DNA of 64,000 bases, taken from Maribellus sediminis. Its GTDB lineage: Bacteria > Bacteroidota > Bacteroidia > Bacteroidales > Prolixibacteraceae. Below the pieces are notes generated by a model. The model was not told the DNA's origin, did not search any database, and worked only from the letters and a program-made list of their open reading frames with translations. The translations under genes and the position numbers were made by a program. Where the stretch lies: positions 124,001 to 188,000 of the forward strand of contig NZ_WXUB01000005.1 of the NCBI RefSeq assembly GCF_011799805.1. Direction: 5' to 3'. Positions 34,780 to 43,182 of the stretch are shown here, one piece after another. How positions within the stretch are numbered: the first letter of the stretch is position 1; every line of letters starts with the position of its first letter.

Positions 34780-36035
34780 GTCTTCCTTTTCTTCTTTTTA
34801 GCAGCCGGAAATAATACGTTATTCAGAATCAGCCTGTATCCCGGAGAATTGGGGTGCAAACTCAGGTCGGTTGGCGGATCACCAATAAGGTGTCGGTAAT
34901 CTTCAGGATCGTGACCGCCGTAAAAGGTCCAGAATCCCTTGCCTTTTTCACCATGAATATAACGGGCTTCGTTTGCCGGTTTGTTGTCGCCCATTACCAG
35001 TACATTCGATTTTAATACTTCTTTGCGGTAAGCGGTTGTTTGCCCCATAAAACCTTTGATAAGGTTGTTGTGGTTCTGGCACAACATGGTGGGAATCGGA
35101 TCCCATTTAGCTGAGAAATCGAACAACGTAAAGTAGTCGTTTTCGCGGGCCACTCTGCGGGTTTCGGTGTCGTCGATATTCGAAAATTCGTATTGATTCG
35201 GATCTTTCACCAGTTTAAAATTTTCGAAGGCAAAAGTGCGGTGAAAATCCAGTTTGCTGTCCACATCTGGATCCATCGGGTCGCCATCGAACATGGGCTG
35301 ACAAATGTCTATCCCGGTAGCAGCCAGCGAAATGTCGTAGGTGTCGGTTGCGGCACACATGGCAAACAAAAAGCCGCCATTCATTACATATTTCTCAATC
35401 TCACGTGTAACAAACGATTTCATTTCCGAAACCTTCATAAATCCCAGCTTTTTGGCCAGGTCGTTGTTGATCTTCACATCCTGCTGATACCAGGGCATGT
35501 GTTGGTACGAACGCCAGAATTTACCGTACTGGCCGGTAAAATCTTCGTGGTGCAGGTGCAGCCAGTCGTAATCTTTGAGTTTGCCGCTTAGTATTTCTTC
35601 GTCGTAAATTACGTCGTAATCTATTTCTGCGTAGGTGAGCACCAGTGTTACGGCGTCGTCCCAGGGTTGTTTATTTGGTGGAGAATATACAGCAATTTTT
35701 GGGGCCTTGTTCATGCTAATCGCATCCTGGTTAATATCGGGGCGTGCAATTTCAGAGAGGATGGCACTGGCCTGTGCATCCGCTATATTTTCATAACTCA
35801 CACCACGCACCACACACTCGTTTTCAATTTCGGGGCGGTGTTCCATCAGGAAACTGCCACCGCGGTAATTCAACAACCATTTTACCTCCACATCGCGCTG
35901 AAGCGTCCAATAGGCAATGCCGTACGATTTCAGGTGATCTTTTTGCGCATCATCCATCGGAATGAGTATGTACATCGCTTTTGCGTGTACAAGAATGATC
36001 AGAAACAGTAATGAAAATATTGCTTTAAGCTTCAT
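34776..36035 (-). CDS. Exported protein of the family commonly labelled 'asparagine synthetase B' in Bacteroidota
   Basis: 419 residues with a signal peptide (AIFSLLFLIILVHAKA). I recognise the family from landmarks such as YILIPMDDAQKDHLKSYGIAYW, MNGGFLFAMCAATDTYDISLAA and a C-terminal GEKGKGFWTFYGGHDPEDYRH. Despite the database-style name, it has neither the N-terminal nucleophile Cys-2 of class II glutaminases nor the PP-loop SGGxDS of AsnB, and it is exported. The central Cys-containing motif and the HDPEDYRH motif look more like a glutamine-amidotransferase/ThuA-type fold (inference). Function unknown; the family is widespread, so a conserved envelope role is plausible. Confidence 0.8.
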   Translation of the reverse strand: MKLKAIFSLLFLIILVHAKAMYILIPMDDAQKDHLKSYGIAYWTLQRDVEVKWLLNYRGGSFLMEHRPEIENECVVRGVSYENIADAQASAILSEIARPDINQDAISMNKAPKIAVYSPPNKQPWDDAVTLVLTYAEIDYDVIYDEEILSGKLKDYDWLHLHHEDFTGQYGKFWRSYQHMPWYQQDVKINNDLAKKLGFMKVSEMKSFVTREIEKYVMNGGFLFAMCAATDTYDISLAATGIDICQPMFDGDPMDPDVDSKLDFHRTFAFENFKLVKDPNQYEFSNIDDTETRRVARENDYFTLFDFSAKWDPIPTMLCQNHNNLIKGFMGQTTAYRKEVLKSNVLVMGDNKPANEARYIHGEKGKGFWTFYGGHDPEDYRHLIGDPPTDLSLHPNSPGYRLILNNVLFPAAKKKKRKT

Positions 36036-36195
36036 GGCATAACTTTTCCGAAAGATACAATTTTAGCCACAAAATGGTTCAAAAGGAATGAAGGGAATGT
36101 TTTTCAAATGCAGAAATGCTTACTGTCCGTCTAATTGGTTGAAGTAAATTGATTAAATCTGGAAATTAAAAAGCTGTGTGAATATAGCGTTTTTT

Positions 36196-36482
36196 GCACC
36201 GTGGCTTTAGCCCGGTGTGCAAAATGTGGCAACATAAAGAACTATGGCTTTAGCCATTAAACTGAAGGGAATTAACTGCTAAAGCCAATCAGGAATTCTT
36301 CTTACATTCACCGGGTTAAAACCCGGTGCAATAGAATACTAAATTTGTCATTGTTTTCAAACAGAATGTTTATTCCGGTCAATCTGAGAATCTCTGATTA
36401 TTGGACGTTAGTCCTCTATATTCGGCTAGGGCTAAAGTCCGATTTCAATTTCGGTTCATGATTCCCTGACATGAATGTCAGG
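36196..36482. repeat. Cluster of REP-like palindromes in a gene-free spacer
   Basis: The 477-bp spacer 36036-36512 holds no credible ORF but several palindromes: GCACCGTGGC...CCGGTGTGC (36196-36220), ATGGCTTTAGCCAT (36244-36257), CACCGGGTT-AA-AACCCGGTG (36309-36328, perfect) and CCTGACA-TGAA-TGTCAGG (36465-36482). GGCTTTAGCC, GCTAAAGCC and GGGCTAAAGTCC recur between them. The pattern resembles REP sequences mobilised by Y1 transposases. No transposase gene is present in the window. Confidence 0.65.
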
Positions 36483-36512
36483 ATTAATCAAGAAAACTGT
36501 CAGGAAGAAATC

Positions 36513-38036
36513 CTAGAAAGGTGCACTTGATCCCGGCGATTCCGAATCGAAACCGCGGTTGCTGCTAATGCCCTGTTCGTAGGCATCTTCATCAGCATTC
36601 ATTGATGAACCAAAAGTTTGAACAGCACCAAAACCACCTGAATCGAACTGTGGATCCATGTCGGAGAATTTGGCCATTTCTTTTTTGAACCGGAGGTGTA
36701 CATCGGCGGTAGCACCGTTACGGTGTTTTGCAATGATGATTTCAGCCACACCTAACAGCGAATTCCCCGATTCGTCTTCGGTAATTCCGAAATATTCTGG
36801 CCGGTGGATGAAACAAACAATATCGGCATCCTGCTCAATCGCACCCGATTCACGAAGGTCGGAAAGTTGCGGACGCTTGCCTTCGCGTGATTCAACCGCA
36901 CGACTCAACTGCGACAGGGCAATAATTGGTACGTCCAGCTCTTTGGCAATGGCCTTGAGCGAGCGCGAAATCATACTTACTTCCTGTTCACGGTTTCCAC
37001 GTGTTTCTGTTCCGGCAGTCATTAGCTGCAAATAGTCGACAATAATGATGTTGATGTCGTGCTGCATTTTCAAACGACGGCATTTTGCACGGAATTCAAA
37101 AATCGACAGGGCAGGAGTATCATCGATAAAGATCGGTGCTTCATCAAGCGTTTTTATTCGCTGGTTCAGCTGTGCCCATTCGTAGTCTTCCAGTTTACCG
37201 GTTTTAATTTTTTCACCACCCAATTCCGACTCTGCAGAAATTAAACGGTTAACCAGCTGTATCGAAGACATCTCGAGCGAAAAAATAGCAACCGCCTGAC
37301 GGTGATCAACAGCCATATTCCGGGCCATGGATAATACAAATGCTGTTTTTCCCATCGCAGGACGTGCAGCTAAAATAATCAGCGCCGAACGTTCCCAACC
37401 TGAAGTGATTCGGTCGATTGCCGTAAATCCCGAAGGTACTCCACTTAATCCGTCTGGCCTGCTGCGTGCTTTCTCAATCTGCTCGATGGCCTGATTAAGA
37501 ACCGGTTTAATCGGCACGGTTTCTTTTTTGATGTTGCCTTCCGACACCTTGAATAATTCCGATTCAGAGAAATCCATCAGGTCGTCAACATCTATCGTGT
37601 CGTCGTAAGCTTTTGTCTGGATCTCAGTGGATACACGAATCAGTTCGCGCTGCATAAATTTTTGGGCAATTATTCGCGCATGAAATTCAAGGTGGGCAGC
37701 TGATGCCACGCGCCGGGTTAACTGGGTAATGTAACCCGGGCCGCCAACTTCATCCAGTTGACCACGGTCTTTTAACTCCTGCGTAACCATCAAAAGGTCA
37801 ACCGGCTTTTCTTTTCCCGAAAGTTTTTGAATGGCCTCAAAAATCTTTTTGTGCTCCTCTTTGTAAAAACTCCGTGCGTCGATAATATCGGCAACAGTTA
37901 CATAGGCGTCACGTTCGAGCATAAGCGCACCAAGCACAGCTTCTTCAACATCAATGGCCTGAGGAGGAAGTTTTCCGTATTGTGCGTTAATCTGATCTAT
38001 TGTGGAAGTGGTGTTGCTTTTTCTTCGTTCTGCCAT
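36513..38036 (-). CDS. dnaB: Replicative DNA helicase
   Basis: 507 residues. The N-terminal DnaB domain (~20-125: PPQAIDVEEAVLGALMLERDAY) is followed by the RecA-like helicase domain: SGVPSGFTAIDRITSGW, Walker A as AARPAMGKTAF (usually GRPSMGKTA), Walker B IIIVDYLQLM and the HREQEVSMISRSLK-like NREQEVSMISRSLK arginine region. It unwinds DNA ahead of the replisome. The C-terminus is a Ser/Gly-rich tail. No intein. Own promoter at 38074-38104. Confidence 0.96.
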   Translation of the reverse strand: MAERRKSNTTSTIDQINAQYGKLPPQAIDVEEAVLGALMLERDAYVTVADIIDARSFYKEEHKKIFEAIQKLSGKEKPVDLLMVTQELKDRGQLDEVGGPGYITQLTRRVASAAHLEFHARIIAQKFMQRELIRVSTEIQTKAYDDTIDVDDLMDFSESELFKVSEGNIKKETVPIKPVLNQAIEQIEKARSRPDGLSGVPSGFTAIDRITSGWERSALIILAARPAMGKTAFVLSMARNMAVDHRQAVAIFSLEMSSIQLVNRLISAESELGGEKIKTGKLEDYEWAQLNQRIKTLDEAPIFIDDTPALSIFEFRAKCRRLKMQHDINIIIVDYLQLMTAGTETRGNREQEVSMISRSLKAIAKELDVPIIALSQLSRAVESREGKRPQLSDLRESGAIEQDADIVCFIHRPEYFGITEDESGNSLLGVAEIIIAKHRNGATADVHLRFKKEMAKFSDMDPQFDSGGFGAVQTFGSSMNADEDAYEQGISSNRGFDSESPGSSAPF

Positions 38037-38073
38037 GGTTTGTTTACTAAAGAATCGTCGTATTCTGAGTGCT

Positions 38074-38104
38074 CAAAAGTATAAATTACAAGTACAGCAC
38101 CCAA
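38074..38104 (-). promoter_or_regulatory. Predicted promoter of dnaB
   Basis: On the minus strand, TTG (38104-38102) and TACTTTTG (38081-38074) are 20 nt apart, an exact match to TANNTTTG with good spacing. Transcription would start near 38067, ~30 nt before the ATG. Confidence 0.55.
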
Positions 38105-38177
38105 GCCAAACCGGCAAGTTATTTCAACTTTGTGATTAAGTGTTTCAACCTCAGTTATTCACAATTGTTAATTGATT

Positions 38178-39173
38178 TTACCCGATCCGATCCTCAATAA
38201 TTTGGCTGATAATTTCGGTGAGACTGCTGCCCATGGCAGCTATTTGTTGCGGAATAAAACTGGTTCCTGTCATCCCCGGGGTGGTGTTCACTTCGAGGAA
38301 ATAAAAGGTTTCATCTTTTAAAATGAAATCCACACGGATAATGCCTGAACAGTTGCAATGATCGTAAATTTCGGACGTTAGTTGCTGGCATTTTTTGAAC
38401 AGATTTTCCGGCAGTCGGGCAGGTGTGATTTCTTCGGTAACTCCCGGTGTATATTTGGCTTCGAAATCGAAATATTCGTTTTTTGGAATGACTTCAGTTA
38501 TCGGGAAGACAATTTTTTCGCTTTTTATTTTTAATGCGCCACAGGTAAATTCGTGGCCGTCGATAAACTCTTCAACCAACGCCTCACTGCTTTCTTCCCA
38601 GGCTTTCAGAATGGCTGTTTCTACTTCTTCAACCTGTTTTACTTTGGTAATGCCAAAGCTTGAACCGCCGGCGTTCGGTTTCACAAAAATGGGCAGGCCA
38701 AGCTCGTCCACAATTTTTTGAGCATCGATTTTGTCGCCTTTCGTAAATAGCAACGATTTTGCCATGGTTACGTTCAGGCTGCGCAGGTAATTACTGCAAA
38801 ACCATTTATTGAAAGTTAGCGACGAGGAATGAACACCACACGATGAATAGGGCAGGCCAATCAACTCGAAGTATGACTGCAGGATACCGTCCTCGCCGGG
38901 TGTGCCGTGAATGGTAATGTAAGCAAAATCGAATGTTACTTTTTCGCCATTTCGCTGAAAACTAAAATCAGCTTTGTCGATGTTGCTGATTTTCTCACCG
39001 TTTTGAAAAACTTCCCAGCGGTCGTTTTGTATTTCAACCAGCCAGGGATTGTATTTCTCTGTATCAACAGCTTTTAGTACGTTGGCGCCACTTTTTACCG
39101 ACACCACAAATTCTGACGAGTTGCCACCTGCTACAACGGCAATATTGGGTTTGTTTGTGTTCATATTAGTCAT
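38178..39173 (-). CDS. ddl: D-alanine--D-alanine ligase
   Basis: 331 residues of the ATP-grasp fold. The N-terminal substrate domain reads NIAVVAGGNSSEFVVSVKSG; GLPIFVKPNAGGSSFGITKV is the ATP-binding loop; and the C-terminal FYFLEVNTTPGMTGTSFIPQQ carries the Mg-binding Glu and Asn. It makes D-Ala-D-Ala for the MurF reaction. The start is either ATG 39173 or ATG 39164; the first overlaps the stop of the upstream rluD-like gene by 8 nt, which favours translational coupling. Third gene of a PASTA-RluD-Ddl operon. Confidence 0.95.
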   Translation of the reverse strand: MTNMNTNKPNIAVVAGGNSSEFVVSVKSGANVLKAVDTEKYNPWLVEIQNDRWEVFQNGEKISNIDKADFSFQRNGEKVTFDFAYITIHGTPGEDGILQSYFELIGLPYSSCGVHSSSLTFNKWFCSNYLRSLNVTMAKSLLFTKGDKIDAQKIVDELGLPIFVKPNAGGSSFGITKVKQVEEVETAILKAWEESSEALVEEFIDGHEFTCGALKIKSEKIVFPITEVIPKNEYFDFEAKYTPGVTEEITPARLPENLFKKCQQLTSEIYDHCNCSGIIRVDFILKDETFYFLEVNTTPGMTGTSFIPQQIAAMGSSLTEIISQIIEDRIG

Positions 39174-40206
39174 TTCTGTTAGCTATGTAATTTTCCCAAC
39201 GGTCAATGGCTTGCTGCATGTCGTCCGGAAGCTCGGAAGTGAATTGCATTTTTTCGCCGGTTGCGGGATGAATAAATCCAAGGGTTTTTGCGTGCAATGC
39301 CTGACGTGGCAGTATTTTGAAGCAATTTTGTACGAATTGCTTGTATTTGGTAAAGGTTGTTCCGCGCAGGATTTGATCGCCGCCGTAATTGGAGTCGTTA
39401 AACAGCGGGTGGTTAATGTATTTCATGTGCACCCTGATCTGGTGAGTTCGTCCGGTTTCGAGCCGGCATTCAACCAGCGTAACGTAACCGATGCGTCTCA
39501 GCACTTTGTAATGCGTAACAGCGTGCTTCCCAAAATCACCTTCAGGAAAAACAGTAAACACCTGCCGGTTTTTCAGGCTTCGTCCAATGTTTCCGGTTAC
39601 CGTGCCTTCGTCTTCTTTTACGCTTCCCCATACCAGTGCCTGATAACGGCGCTCGGTAGTTTTCTCGAAAAACTGCAGTGCCAGCTTGTTTTTTGCCTGT
39701 TCGGTTTTGGCAACTACCAGCAGACCTGAAGTATCTTTGTCAATGCGGTGAACCAGTCCGGGGCGGGGATCTTCGCTGTTAAACAGGGGAAGATCTTTGA
39801 AATAATATGCCAGGGCATTTACCAGAGTGCCTGTATAATTTCCGTGACCGGGATGTACCACCAAACCCGGAGGTTTATTAATTACTACCAGGTGGTCATC
39901 TTCGTAAACAATGTCGAGTGGAATATCTTCGGCAACGATCTTCAGCTCGCGGCGCGGATAGTCCATTACGATCTGAACCTCGTCGTGCGGCTTTACTTTG
40001 TAATTCGATTTTACGGAATCGCCATTCACCAGAATATTTCCGGCATCGGCAGCTGCCTGTATCCGGCTGCGCGAAGCATTTTCAATGCGGTTCGAAAGAA
40101 ACTTGTCGATTCGAATTGCTTTTTGCCCTGCATCCACCGCAACACGATAATGCTCGTAAAGATCACCTTCTTCCAGTTCGTCGTTATCTTCTATGTATTC
40201 GCTCAT
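39166..40206 (-). CDS. RluA/RluD family 23S rRNA pseudouridine synthase
   Basis: 346 residues. An S4 RNA-binding domain (~30-90: IRIDKFLSNRIENASRSRIQ) precedes the catalytic domain with RPGLVHRIDKDTSGLLVVAK (the catalytic Asp is in HRIDKDTSG), LVECRLETGRTHQIRVHMKYI and a terminal HAKTLGFIHPATGE. This layout fits RluD, which modifies helix 69 of 23S rRNA, but RluA/C specificity cannot be excluded by eye. Acidic N-terminal 20 residues. Starts 6 nt after the PASTA gene stop. Confidence 0.92.
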   Translation of the reverse strand: MSEYIEDNDELEEGDLYEHYRVAVDAGQKAIRIDKFLSNRIENASRSRIQAAADAGNILVNGDSVKSNYKVKPHDEVQIVMDYPRRELKIVAEDIPLDIVYEDDHLVVINKPPGLVVHPGHGNYTGTLVNALAYYFKDLPLFNSEDPRPGLVHRIDKDTSGLLVVAKTEQAKNKLALQFFEKTTERRYQALVWGSVKEDEGTVTGNIGRSLKNRQVFTVFPEGDFGKHAVTHYKVLRRIGYVTLVECRLETGRTHQIRVHMKYINHPLFNDSNYGGDQILRGTTFTKYKQFVQNCFKILPRQALHAKTLGFIHPATGEKMQFTSELPDDMQQAIDRWENYIANRND

Positions 40207-40212
40207 GAGCAG

Positions 40213-41016
40213 TTATTGCTGAATTTCGTTATTTATTAATTTTTCATCGTCAACGGTGAGCCAGATATCCACCGACGATCCAAGGTAGACTTTTCGCACC
40301 AGATCGGCGTCGGGCATTTGCTTCCAAACGCGTGCATTTAGCGAGTCGTCCTGCGTTGTTATCGATTTGTCGTAAAGAACTGCTCCAAGGTTGAGGCGTG
40401 CATCCGTAATTTTGGCTTTAGCATCGTCGATGAACATTCCTACCAATTGCGGAAGCATGGTTTCCATATTGCCTTTGCTTTGCCCGACAACCAGCCGAAC
40501 AGAACTTCCGCGCAGTAGCCGGTCGCCTTCTTCTATTTCTGTCGAGTCCTGTTGAACGCTTAGCACCAAATCGTTGTATTCCGATGGCTGATAAATGATG
40601 CTGTCGATAAGCAGTCCGCTGTTTTCGAGTAGCACCTGTGCCTGCCGGAATGAAATATCGGTAAGTTTCGGAACTTTTACTTTTTCGGGTTCCATCGAGT
40701 TCATGGTCACAAAAATTACCCGGCCTTCTTTAACGCGTTTATTCCATTTTGGATTCTGATCGACAATCGTTCCCGGCGCGGCATTCTTATTATAAATCGA
40801 ATCCATAACCTCAATTTTTAAAAACGTTTCTTCCGCTTTCGCGCCGGCTTCATCAAGAGTTAAACCACTTAAATCGGGCACATTGTATGCAATTCCGTGA
40901 TGGGTGTAGCTCTTAATGCGATTCATTGTAAGGGCTAACGAGGCCGCCAGGATAACAATGGCCAGCAACAGGCTGATCAGAAAGGCACGGCTGGTTAAAA
41001 ATTTTTTCAGACTCAT
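40213..41016 (-). CDS. Membrane-anchored PASTA domain protein
   Basis: 267 residues. One N-terminal transmembrane helix (AFLISLLLAIVILAASLALTM) anchors three PASTA repeats (~45-105, ~112-180, ~185-258), each starting with a [VI]P-[DK]L or LPQLVG signature. There is no kinase domain, unlike Firmicutes PknB. Stand-alone PASTA proteins are common in Bacteroidota next to rluD and ddl; PASTA domains often contact peptidoglycan or its precursors. Heads the operon with the pseudouridine synthase and Ddl, so a cell-wall role fits. Confidence 0.88.
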   Translation of the reverse strand: MSLKKFLTSRAFLISLLLAIVILAASLALTMNRIKSYTHHGIAYNVPDLSGLTLDEAGAKAEETFLKIEVMDSIYNKNAAPGTIVDQNPKWNKRVKEGRVIFVTMNSMEPEKVKVPKLTDISFRQAQVLLENSGLLIDSIIYQPSEYNDLVLSVQQDSTEIEEGDRLLRGSSVRLVVGQSKGNMETMLPQLVGMFIDDAKAKITDARLNLGAVLYDKSITTQDDSLNARVWKQMPDADLVRKVYLGSSVDIWLTVDDEKLINNEIQQ

Positions 41017-41216
41017 AATAAAAGCTTGTCGATCTTTTTAATAAAGAAACAAAAATAAAGCAAAAAAAGTATGTGGAAAGCGTTAGGAGCGGAAACCTTC
41101 GTTAAAATTCCTGTTCGTTTAAATATGGCACCTGTTTGCTGGTAGTTCCTGAGTGCAGGAAGGGAACCACGAATTGTTTTACGTGAATTCGCCGCTTAGA
41201 AATACCCATAAACACA

Positions 41217-41246
41217 AAAAGGTAAAGAAATTGCTTTCTTTACCTT
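41217..41246 (-). terminator. Terminator of rpmH
   Basis: AAGGTAAAGAAA (41219-41230) and TTTCTTTACCTT (41235-41246) form a 12-bp stem with a TTGC loop. On the minus strand the stem is followed by UUUUU. It lies ~25 bp after the rpmH stop codon. Confidence 0.85.
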
Positions 41247-41271
41247 CCCGTGTACAATTTAGAAGATATAT

Positions 41272-41430
41272 CTATCTTTTATGTCTTGGCTCGTCTGAAA
41301 CCGTAAGTTTTTTACGGCCTTTAGCTCTACGGGCTTTTAAAACTTTACGTCCGTTTGCAGTGGACATTCTTTCTCTGAACCCGTGTTTATTTTTTCTTTT
41401 TCTGTTAGATGGCTGAAATGTACGTTTCAT
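41272..41430 (-). CDS. rpmH: 50S ribosomal protein L34
   Basis: 52 residues: [20 protein letters not shown] at the start, then [20 protein letters not shown] and a short [12 protein letters not shown] tail. The [12 protein letters not shown]...HGFRxRM...GR.V...RR.KGRK pattern is diagnostic of L34. It is slightly longer than the ~44-46 residues common elsewhere because of the C-terminal tail, as in other Bacteroidota. It is monocistronic with a near-consensus promoter and strong terminator. There are no replication genes beside it, in contrast with the rnpA-rpmH-dnaA order of many bacteria. Confidence 0.96.
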   Translation of the reverse strand: MKRTFQPSNRKRKNKHGFRERMSTANGRKVLKARRAKGRKKLTVSDEPRHKR

Positions 41431-41472
41431 TTCTATACTATTTTATTTATTACTTCTTGAATTTTCGGACTG

Positions 41473-41502
41473 CAAAAATAGTGTTTTTTTTAATTCCTCC
41501 AA
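41473..41502 (-). promoter_or_regulatory. Predicted promoter of rpmH
   Basis: On the minus strand, TTG (41502-41500) and TATTTTTG (41480-41473) are separated by exactly 19 nt, the Bacteroidota consensus spacing. Expected start of transcription is near 41466, leaving a ~36-nt leader. Confidence 0.65.
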
Positions 41503-41606
41503 AACTTGTGTGTTTTTTAAAACAAAACAGTTAAATATTAATTCAACGTGGGTTAAGTTCATTTTCACGCAGATTACGCAAAGGTTTCACCGCAAGTAAC
41601 GCAAAG

Positions 41607-41984
41607 TTATAGATTGTTTACCACGCGATGAATATTTTCTTTTAATGTTTTTGCATTGAAATTGATTAATAGGCCCAGCTTTAGTCCCGATAGCTTTAGA
41701 TAGGTTAAAAGTTGGGAATAATGTACCGGAGCTAAAGCTTCAACAGCTTTAATTTCCAAAATAACCTTGTTCTCTACCAGCAAGTCAATTCTGTAACCGA
41801 CTTCTTGTTTTACGTTTTTGTAAATAAAAGGCATAGGTACCTGCTGTCTGACATCAAGATCTAAACTTTTTAAATCGTATGCTAAGGCATTTTCGTATGC
41901 GGATTCAAGTAAGCCCGGACCAATGTTTTTATGGATTTCGATAGCTGCACCAATAACTTTATAAGAGATTTCGTTTTCAGTCAT
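41607..41984 (-). CDS. GxxExxY family protein
   Basis: 125 residues. It contains the name-giving motif within EIHKNIGPGLLESAYENALAYDL (G-L-L-E-S-A-Y), followed by YRIDLLVENKVILEIKAVEAL, which resembles a PD-(D/E)xK nuclease core (D...E-x-K). The family is widespread in Bacteroidota and of unknown function; the nuclease-like core is an inference. The gene stands alone on the minus strand between rpmH and the TauE-like gene. Confidence 0.9.
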   Translation of the reverse strand: MTENEISYKVIGAAIEIHKNIGPGLLESAYENALAYDLKSLDLDVRQQVPMPFIYKNVKQEVGYRIDLLVENKVILEIKAVEALAPVHYSQLLTYLKLSGLKLGLLINFNAKTLKENIHRVVNNL

Positions 41985-42081
41985 AGCTTAGCGAATTTTG
42001 CGGGTTCTTTGGCGTTTTTTGCGAGGAATAAAATTAGGAAGAAAATTTTAATCTCATTTTATCAGCTTCCGGGAACGGCTA

Positions 42082-42450
42082 TTATTTCGAGAAGATCAGT
42101 TTAACGGCCATCACGATCATCAGTACTCCAAACAGGCGACGAAGCGTACGATCGGGAATGTTTAACGAGAATTGAGAACCCAGGTAGGCGCCAACTACAA
42201 AGGTAAGTGCGAGAACTAATGCAAATTTCCAGTTTACGTAGCCGGCTTTCCAGTAATTCCAGGCGGCCAGTATACCCACAGGTGGGATCATAAACGCCAA
42301 ACTCGTACCCTGGGCTTCGTGTTGGGTAAGCCCAACGATAAAGATCAAAGCAGGAATTACGATGATCGCTCCACCAATTCCAAAAATTCCAGAAAGCAAA
42401 CCGGAAACAAGCCCAATGATTATAAGAATGATGAGTTGTGATACGGTCAT
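42082..42450 (-). CDS. Single-repeat TauE/SafE-like membrane protein
   Basis: 122 residues with four predicted transmembrane helices. GLVSGLLSGIFGIGGAIIVIPALIF is the TauE/SafE (DUF81) signature. Typical members have two such halves (~240-260 residues), so this is a half-size, single-repeat protein that would have to dimerise. The reading frame is clean at both ends and I see no sign of a lost second half. It starts 18 bp after the response-regulator stop, suggesting cotranscription. Transport substrate unknown (sulfite or organosulfonates in characterised relatives). Confidence 0.85.
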   Translation of the reverse strand: MTVSQLIILIIIGLVSGLLSGIFGIGGAIIVIPALIFIVGLTQHEAQGTSLAFMIPPVGILAAWNYWKAGYVNWKFALVLALTFVVGAYLGSQFSLNIPDRTLRRLFGVLMIVMAVKLIFSK

Positions 42451-42468
42451 AATATCAGGTTTTACGGT

Positions 42469-43182
42469 TTATGCATTTTCTTTTTTCACTGAAAAGCGGA
42501 ATCCGATACCGTGCAGGTTAATTATTTTTACCGAAGGATCGGCTTTAAAATATTTACGAAGGCGCGAAATAAAAACATCAAGACTTCGTCCCAGGAAATA
42601 GTCATCAGAACCCCAGACTTTTTCAAGAATTTCGTTACGGCTGAGCACTTTGTTCGGATGCTCGGCGAAAAAACGAATCAACTCGGCTTCCTTGAGTGTC
42701 AGGCTGCGTGTGCTGTCGTCAATGGTCAGCGACAGTTCCTCTGAATGAAACAGGAAACGACCTATCTTTATAAATCCGTTTCCCGCCTGGCTTTCTATCG
42801 GTAAGGACTGGCTTCGGCGCAGAAAGATCTTTATTTTCAGTAAAAGTTCTTCCATGCTGAATGGCTTTGGAATATAATCATCGCCACCAATGGTTAGTCC
42901 TTTGATCTTGTCTTCGGTCATGCTTCTTGCCGTGAGAAAAATAATGGGAACATGTTCGTTCGATTTCCTGATTTTTTCGGCCACCTGGAATCCGTCGATT
43001 TTGGGCAACATCACATCCAGAATAATCAGGTCGAATTTGTTTTGTTCAAAAAAATCGAGCGCAATCTGTCCGTCGGCAGCTGCTTCAACTTCGTAGCCGT
43101 TTTGTTCGAGGTTGTCTTTCACAATGAAACGCAGAGCTTCGTCGTCTTCAACCAGTAATATCTTCAAATTACTCTCATTCAT
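42469..43182 (-). CDS. OmpR/PhoB-family response regulator
   Basis: 237 residues from ATG 43182, which overlaps the histidine kinase stop by 8 nt. Receiver domain (~5-120): acidic pair in LLVEDDEAL, phospho-acceptor Asp in LIILDVMLPKIDG, Thr in FLTARS and Lys in YIPKPFS. Winged-helix DNA-binding domain (~140-235) ends in RSLDVFISRLRKYFKADPS. It pairs with the kinase upstream; similar pairs in Bacteroides are called RprXY, but identity with that system is not shown. Confidence 0.94.
   Translation of the reverse strand: MNESNLKILLVEDDEALRFIVKDNLEQNGYEVEAAADGQIALDFFEQNKFDLIILDVMLPKIDGFQVAEKIRKSNEHVPIIFLTARSMTEDKIKGLTIGGDDYIPKPFSMEELLLKIKIFLRRSQSLPIESQAGNGFIKIGRFLFHSEELSLTIDDSTRSLTLKEAELIRFFAEHPNKVLSRNEILEKVWGSDDYFLGRSLDVFISRLRKYFKADPSVKIINLHGIGFRFSVKKENA

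Noticed and set aside
34776-36035. Asparagine synthetase B as a functional call
   Set aside because: Neither the N-terminal catalytic Cys nor the SGGxDS ATP motif is present, and the protein is exported.
42082-42450. Truncated or frameshifted TauE/SafE gene
   Set aside because: The ORF starts and ends cleanly, has a complete four-helix repeat, and no second half is detectable in the other frames downstream, so it is more likely a genuine half-size protein.
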